The notes under the pieces were generated by a model that had not been told where the DNA came from, searched no databases, and saw only the letters and a program-made list of their open reading frames with translations. A DNA stretch of 64,000 bases, taken from assembly GCF_036850765.1 (NCBI RefSeq), contig NC_089492.1, positions 73,791,982 to 73,855,981 on the forward strand, read 5' to 3'. The stretch comes from Saccopteryx bilineata (Eukaryota; Chordata; Mammalia; Chiroptera; Emballonuridae). Positions 58,340-64,000 of this stretch are shown one piece after another (the stretch's first letter is position 1; every line of letters starts with the position of its first letter). The position numbers were made by a program, and so were the translations under genes.

Positions 58340-61300
58340 CTACCGTGAATAATATGATGGAAAATAACATTAGCCGAGTAACAGAATAGCCCTAAGATTT
58401 CACTGGCTTAATATATAATAGAAATTTATATGTCATTTACATTACAGTCTAGGGGGCTGTCCCTTGTTGGATGTGCTTCTTTGTGGTCATTTGGAGATCC
58501 AGGCTCCTGACTTCCACCTATTAAATAAACATGTTTGCCCATAAACATGCATCACCCACAATAGATCACAGAGACATAATCTTTCCTGTTTGTGGAACTA
58601 GAAAATAAAATCTAGCTGTGCACATTGGAAGAAAAAGAAATATATTTTGAAAAAAAAAGAAATATATTTTGATAAAAGAGAGAAATCTGGTAACACTTAT
58701 AGTCAACAACAACAAACAAAAGAGATTCTAAACTGTATAATGTCTATCACTGTGTCTGTCTTCAAGAAAAAAATAACAATACAATTAAATAAGGGATTAA
58801 AAAAATCAGTGCTTTTGAAACTATAAATTTGCCCCTTGTAGACTGAATAATAACTATCTTGCAAAGAGAAACTGATTGTTTTCAGTCTGACAGTGTGTAG
58901 ACAGGTGCCCCAGCTTTGTGCCCAGCTGAGATAACTGGAGAAGCTAAGTGAGAGGATTTCTAGTAGTTCACAGTGCTTCGTGCTGTTTAGGAAACAACTT
59001 CACTGTGAGTTTATGTGGGCTTCATGCTTGCTCCTACATCTGGAACGTAAAATGAGCAGAGCAGATGGAGCTCAATCTGGTAAGTGTATGGAACTGAAGA
59101 CATCTTGAGAACACGGGTGGGTGTCTTTAAACATTTGTTACAGTCTGTGAACACTGATTTTATGTTGTATAAACTATCAGTTTGGGGAATTATAGAGGAG
59201 GTTTCCTAAACATATATCTCAAGTGTAGTCACTTCATAGCATTTTTCTGAGAATTAGTTGTAACAATATATGCAAAATTATTGTTCTGTGTAGAATGTTA
59301 TGTAAACGTCGGGAAATCTTTAGTCTTTCCTCAAATATAAATTGAGCCCTCACAGCACCCAGATACTGTTCGAGGCACTTAGAAGGGTGGGCATTGATGA
59401 GAATGGATATACTCTCTGTTTTCAAAGAGCTTCTGGTTGCGGTGGATCTCAGGCAGGGCACAGAATATAAACATATAAGCAAGGAGATAAGATCATTTCC
59501 AATGACTGTGGATGACATTAAACAGGCTGAGGAGCTAAGACTGGAAGGGGGCAGGCACTGTTAGCTAGACAGGCACAGTGGACACGAGACGGCAACACGC
59601 GGGATGAATCCTGCAAGATGAGAGGGGCTAGTCATTCAAAGAACCCTCAGTAAGTGCCTGCAGAAGGAATGCGTTCACTCATTTTTTTGTTCATCCTTAA
59701 ACGCCATTTATGCTGTGAAATCAAAAGCAAAATGTTTTCAACAGCTGAAATGACTCTAAATTCCTATACAAAGTATTTTCACGATTTCAATCAAGTGATA
59801 TGTTTGGACATCAGACAGAATGACAGCATGACAGCTCAATCTGTCAGTTTTTTGTTTTGTTTTTTTTTAAGAACTAAACATTTGAAAAAGAAGTAGATCT
59901 TTATTATAAATGTAGCAGTTCAGATTAGCTATAGATCTCACTGTGTGGCTTCTCCTTCTGACCACTGTCTCCCAGTCTCTGGGGGCTTCAGCACTGACCT
60001 CCTCTCTTCCTTTCCAACACTCAGGATCATTATTCTTGGTGACTTCATCCATCTAGCTCACCCCACCACAATGCCATTTCAACAACTATTCCTATTTCCT
60101 CATCTGTGATTTTGGACTAACAATCCCTTCCCAGTCACTCAGAACTGATGTAAGAAAAATTGTCATGATTTATGTGAAAATATGATGTTATCAGAACGCA
60201 CAATTTTATTCTTTTTCCAGGTTTGTAGGAACTCTTAATGAGCTGGTGCTGAGATTTTATTAAATGAGCGTGTTGTCGACATTCTTCACTGTTTCCTCCA
60301 TTGAAAAAAATTGCACTTTGGGTTAATTAAATGCATATCAAAGCATTAAATAAAAACCATTTCCTAGTATTCCTTACAATGTAGTGTGTGAGTGAATCGG
60401 AATGCTAATTCTCAGAAGATTTTTGTCTCCTCAGCTGATGTCATCACTCTGGCTGGCTGTGTCTTCCACGGAAATGTTTTAGCAAATTTTGGTGATCATC
60501 ATTCTCTCCAGAAATATGAATCCGTGGTGTTGGAAGATGACGGAACAAATAATAATACAGCTTGTCTTTGTGTTAAGAATTCTCTGAAAGGAGGAGCTAA
60601 ACTGATCAAGAGGTGCTCTGAAATTCTGTTCCATAAATAGTTTACAGAACCTGATTCTAGAGCTGGGACATGCCACTAGTTCAATGGTCAGCATCTTGGC
60701 TGACCTCAGTAGGCCTTCCAAAGGAAGATGTTACTGACTTAGAGAGTTAATATACTATACAGTGTAATTTGGTCAGGTGACATGAAGTTACTTTTGGTAA
60801 AGTCTTTTTGTCAGATTTAATGGCAACTTTGTTAGGCACAATTAATGAATTTCCCACTTCTATGCTCAATTTTACCAGAGATCACTGTGATTTTTCTATC
60901 AAAAACTATTTTAAGAACCATTAGTGAAAGATTCTAGCACAAAGTACTCTTATTCCGTATTAAGCTCTATATCAAACATTAATATGGATTTTCTCTTTTT
61001 TACTTAGACTCATTTGCTAGGAAATGGGGCTGTGCTCATTTTCATTCTTTCCAAGTGGGTGTCAATTTTGGACTTGTATGCATAAATTCAAGCCAGATCT
61101 TGGATGTGCTGTCGGTAAAGTATCTATGTGTCAACAGCCTTTAGAATAGTGGTTCAGTTTCCCCAGAAGAAGCATTCTTTTTAGGGAGAAATTTTATGTT
61201 GATGATTTTCAAATTATTGGAACTCCTCAGGCAGTCTGCCAGCTGGCCCACCCCTACACACTGACTTAAGAAGAAGTGCCAATTTTGGAGTTTTGGCAGA

Positions 61301-62020
61301 TGTGAGCCTGACCTGGTCAACTTCAAGTGGCAGTGTGGGGAGAAATTTCAGCATGCACATTTTAACACAATTACCAGTTTGCTTCTGGATGAAATCCAGC
61401 ACTTTATTTTTAATATATGAGGCTCAATATCTTTTTTAAATCCCTTTCCCTTTCTATTCTATTCGCAAAAAAATGAAGAGGCTCTAAGTTAGGAAGAATC
61501 TTAAACAAAGTGTTCTTTAATTTATAAATTCTAAACGTAATTTCCCTGATTGTCTGACATGCTTGTTTACTTGTAGATGTTCAAATATATTTATTCAGGC
61601 TATTCATAACACATGGGTTTAGAATGTTAATATTCAATGTTTAGAATACCAAAGATGGGGATGGATGATTCTTGCAATATTTATAGAAAATGGTGGAATA
61701 AAGGTTAAATATCTACTAAATGTAAAAAATGATAATTCATATTAAATGGTTCCATTTGTTAGGTGATCATTTTGTATTCTTAATTTATTTACAGACTCGG
61801 AGTAATAATAATGACTCTTTAAACTTTGGAGCAGTGTATAAAATATTGTTGCAAAGCAATGTGTAAATACAGTTGCATGCATGCACCTACACACATGTGG
61901 ACACACAAGCATGAACAAATTTTCACAATGCATATCCAACCTTGGGGGATAGCGAATATTTGTTACTAACAATGATAGGATGTATGTGAGCTTGAAAGAT
62001 TAAAAATTGCTGGGGAATAG
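58340..62020. other. Intergenic, no gene seen
   Basis: Unique AT-rich DNA with L2-like text near 59325-59520. An 82-codon open stretch at 60392-60640 (GTG first codon) has no recognisable product. Confidence 0.5.
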
Positions 62021-62029
62021 CTTATTGGT

Positions 62030-62400
62030 GTCACAGAAAAGGGAGAGTTAACTTTTGAATGTGTGACCATGAATAGGTTATCTAACTTATCCAAGTCTTA
62101 GTTTCCACATCTGCAAAAGTCGTATAATAAAACTCAACTTATATGTAATTATGAATACTAATTATGCATAGTGTCTAATACCTGGTAGATATATAACATA
62201 TGGAAACACTGGTGAAAATCAATATGGACTTCAGAGTCCAATTGTTCTGGGTTTGAATTCTGGTTCTTTTGTTTACTAATTATATGATCATTGGGCAAGT
62301 TAATGAATTGGAACACATTTTCCACCTAGTGTTGGATGAAAATATAAAATCAAGTGTATAGCCCAGATGTCAAGAAGTGTTGCTATTATGATTAAAAAAC
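62030..62400 (+). repeat. MIR-like fragments
   Basis: gaatgtgtgaccatgaatag, then 'tagtttccacatctgcaaa' near 62058-62120, and 'gggtttgaattctggttctt' near 62250-62270, are MIR wording from one or two copies. Confidence 0.55.
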
Positions 62401-62902
62401 ATTAGCAATGTAAGGATGCCCCCATGGTAAGACAAGTTGGTACCAAGTGGTTCAGTGCTTTTCCGCTTGCTTCCCATGGTGCTTGATTATTGGATGGACA
62501 CTCTCTCTGCTTTATTTATCTATGGGCACATAAAATATACTGCTTTCCCACGTGAATTTTCATTTGGGGAATGAGTTGTGTTGCTAAGGGAAGCTTGAAA
62601 CACTTCCTCATAGTCCAAATTCATTAACTTACAAAAGCGGTAATTGAAGCTCAGGAAGTTAATAAGGAGCAGTCTAGACTGGGGTCCAGGTCAGCAGAAT
62701 TCTGACTCCAAGTTATATGATAGCACAATTTCATTCTTAGTTGCACGTTACTTTCCATCCTAATTTGAAATGACTTCAGGAATTGAGACAACATCTGCAA
62801 TTTTTTCTTGAACTATGTGCTAATCATAGATATTTTTTTCTAAAAACTATTTAAAAGTATCACAAAAGAAAAAGGAAGGAAAAATAGTATTACTAGATTT
62901 GC

Positions 62903-62996
62903 TAGTCTGGGTTCTCGAGAGACACAGAACCTGTAGGAGATGCATATCTACATATCTATGTATCTATCTATGTATCTATCTATGTATCTATCTATG

Positions 62997-63036
<40 letters not shown>

Positions 63037-63456
63037 ATCTTTATTATAACGTATTGGCCCATATGCTAAGATGTCCAGGATCTACAATCAGCAGACTGAA
63101 ATCACAGGGGAACTGATGGCATAATTCCAGTCTGACTGTGGGGGCCCTGAGAGCCAGGAGAAGTAATGGTGTAAGCTTCAGTCCAAGTTTGTCTAAAAAC
63201 AGAAGACTTGGCCGAAGACTGTTAGGCACGAGAGCAATTTCTCTCTTGTGCAGACTTTTGTTCTCTTCAGGCCTTCAATAGATTGTATGGGGCCCACCCA
63301 TACTGGGGTACTGGGGAATAGACTGCTTAATACAGTCTACTGATGCAAACGTTAATCTCACCCAGAAACACTCTCACAAACCCTCTCATTATAATGTTTA
63401 ATGTAATATCTGGGCACTTCATGACTCAGTCAAGTGACACATAAAATAACCATCAC
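62903..63456 (-). repeat. Old ERVL/MLT2-like LTR containing a TATC microsatellite
   Basis: The right end (gtcaagtgacacataaaata, 'accatcaca') is the reverse complement of the start of the repeat at 8565-8900. The left end reads tctgggttctcgagagacac. A TATC/TATG repeat has expanded inside at 62951-63036. Confidence 0.6.
62951..63036. repeat. (TATC)n/(TATG) microsatellite
   Basis: About 86 bases. The left half is interrupted by TATG units every third repeat; the right half is pure TATC. Confidence 0.95.
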
Positions 63457-63849
63457 ACTAGGTAAACTACATTTTTATCACTGCTCCCAATATATGGTCT
63501 TCAAATGTGAATATATTCTTCAATATTAGTATTCACTCATGCTCAATAAATATACATTTTCCTATACATGTGCAAGTTTATTATTTTGACTATCTAAAAT
63601 AAATTCTTTATGGTTATTTTCCCCCATAGAACACTAAGATAGCATTGTCGTAATCTTTCTGTTTTATGATAATTAATTGCTTAAGTAATTGTCTATATAC
63701 TTGGTCAGGGGTGGTCATTATTTTATTATATCTAGAATTCTCATTATAGTGATACTAGTTTATGGAGTTTGATAAGAGTTCACCTAGTTTTAAATAGCTT
63801 TAAGTCTTGGGTTTTATTATTATTTAAGGCCATATTATCATTTTCTGTC

Positions 63850-63985
63850 ACCTTATATTTGACTTTGGGTGATGAGTATACAACATAATTAACAGTTCAA
63901 ATATTATAGAAATATTCATCTGAAACCTATGTACTCTTATTGATCAATATCACCCTGTTAAATTTAATTTTCTATTTATTTTTTT
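63850..63985 (+). repeat. LINE-1 3'-end fragment
   Basis: gactttgggtgatgagtata, then 'caacataattaacagttca' and 'tcaccctgttaaattt' align by eye with the end of the L1 at 2490-2600 (gactttgggtggtgggtatg ... 'gtcaccccattaaaa'). It runs to near the window edge. Confidence 0.75.
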
Positions 63986-64000
63986 AAGTGAGAGATGGGG

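Noticed and set aside
60392..60640. 82-codon frame ending in a stop, preceded by an acceptor-like tttttgtctcctcag
   Set aside because: The first codon is GTG, the acceptor is inside the frame, and the product is unrecognised. A lncRNA exon is possible but unsupported.

Overview
This is a stretch of mammalian nuclear DNA, almost certainly from a bat. It carries one protein-coding gene set in a large amount of interspersed repeat. The bat assignment rests on three kinds of tRNA-derived SINE. One is a VES-type element (about 370-390 bp, tRNA-like head, 'ggttcgattcc' B box, pyrimidine-rich body). One is a shorter Ves1-like element. One is an element whose body holds tandem 'gctcaagccagcgacc'-like units. 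I recall this mix from horseshoe-bat relatives (Rhinolophoidea), but that narrower placement is from memory, not from a search.

The only functional gene I can support is PEX2 (peroxin-2), on the minus strand. Its whole 305-codon reading frame lies in one exon at 21412-22329, with an intact RING finger. A splice acceptor lies 17 nt before the ATG. A CpG-rich promoter region lies about 13 kb upstream, at 35.1-36.4 kb, with two CCAAT boxes in minus orientation and two ETS motifs. The gene therefore spans about 20.55-35.7 kb. Everything left of it (1-20.5 kb) is downstream intergenic DNA, and everything right of it (36.4-64 kb) is upstream intergenic DNA. I see no other convincing gene.

Layout. 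0-2.6 kb: a 5'-truncated L1 with target-site duplication (TSD). 2.7-5.7 kb and 10.6-11.5 kb: members of a short LTR-retroelement family, comprising one two-LTR copy, one solo LTR inside a SINE, and one compact deleted copy. A further solo LTR lies at 17.1-17.7 kb. 6.6-7.4 kb: two tandem VES SINEs sharing three copies of one target site. 8.5-10.2 kb: an old LTR, an L1 end and a Tigger-like DNA transposon. 16.4 and 39.0 kb: two copies of a roughly 300-bp hAT MITE with 8-bp TSDs. 17.9 kb: a TA-flanked mariner/Tigger-like MITE. 29.8-32.3 kb: a full-length but decayed 2.47-kb hAT transposon inside the PEX2 intron. 40.4, 49.0 and 56.4-57.0 kb: further SINEs, the last nested. 48.5 and 52.8 kb: small palindromic TA-flanked MITEs. 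57.5-58.3 and 63.85-64.0 kb: L1 remnants. MIR, L2 and MaLR-type fragments and microsatellites lie between.

The least ordinary item is the LTR family. It makes 5-bp TSDs and has an internal region of only about 1 kb with no recognisable pol. Two diverged copies share an ATG about 35 nt inside the 5' LTR boundary, followed by a hydrophobic segment and then a charged, coiled-coil-like stretch. No bacterial-type system, CRISPR array or new gene cluster is present.
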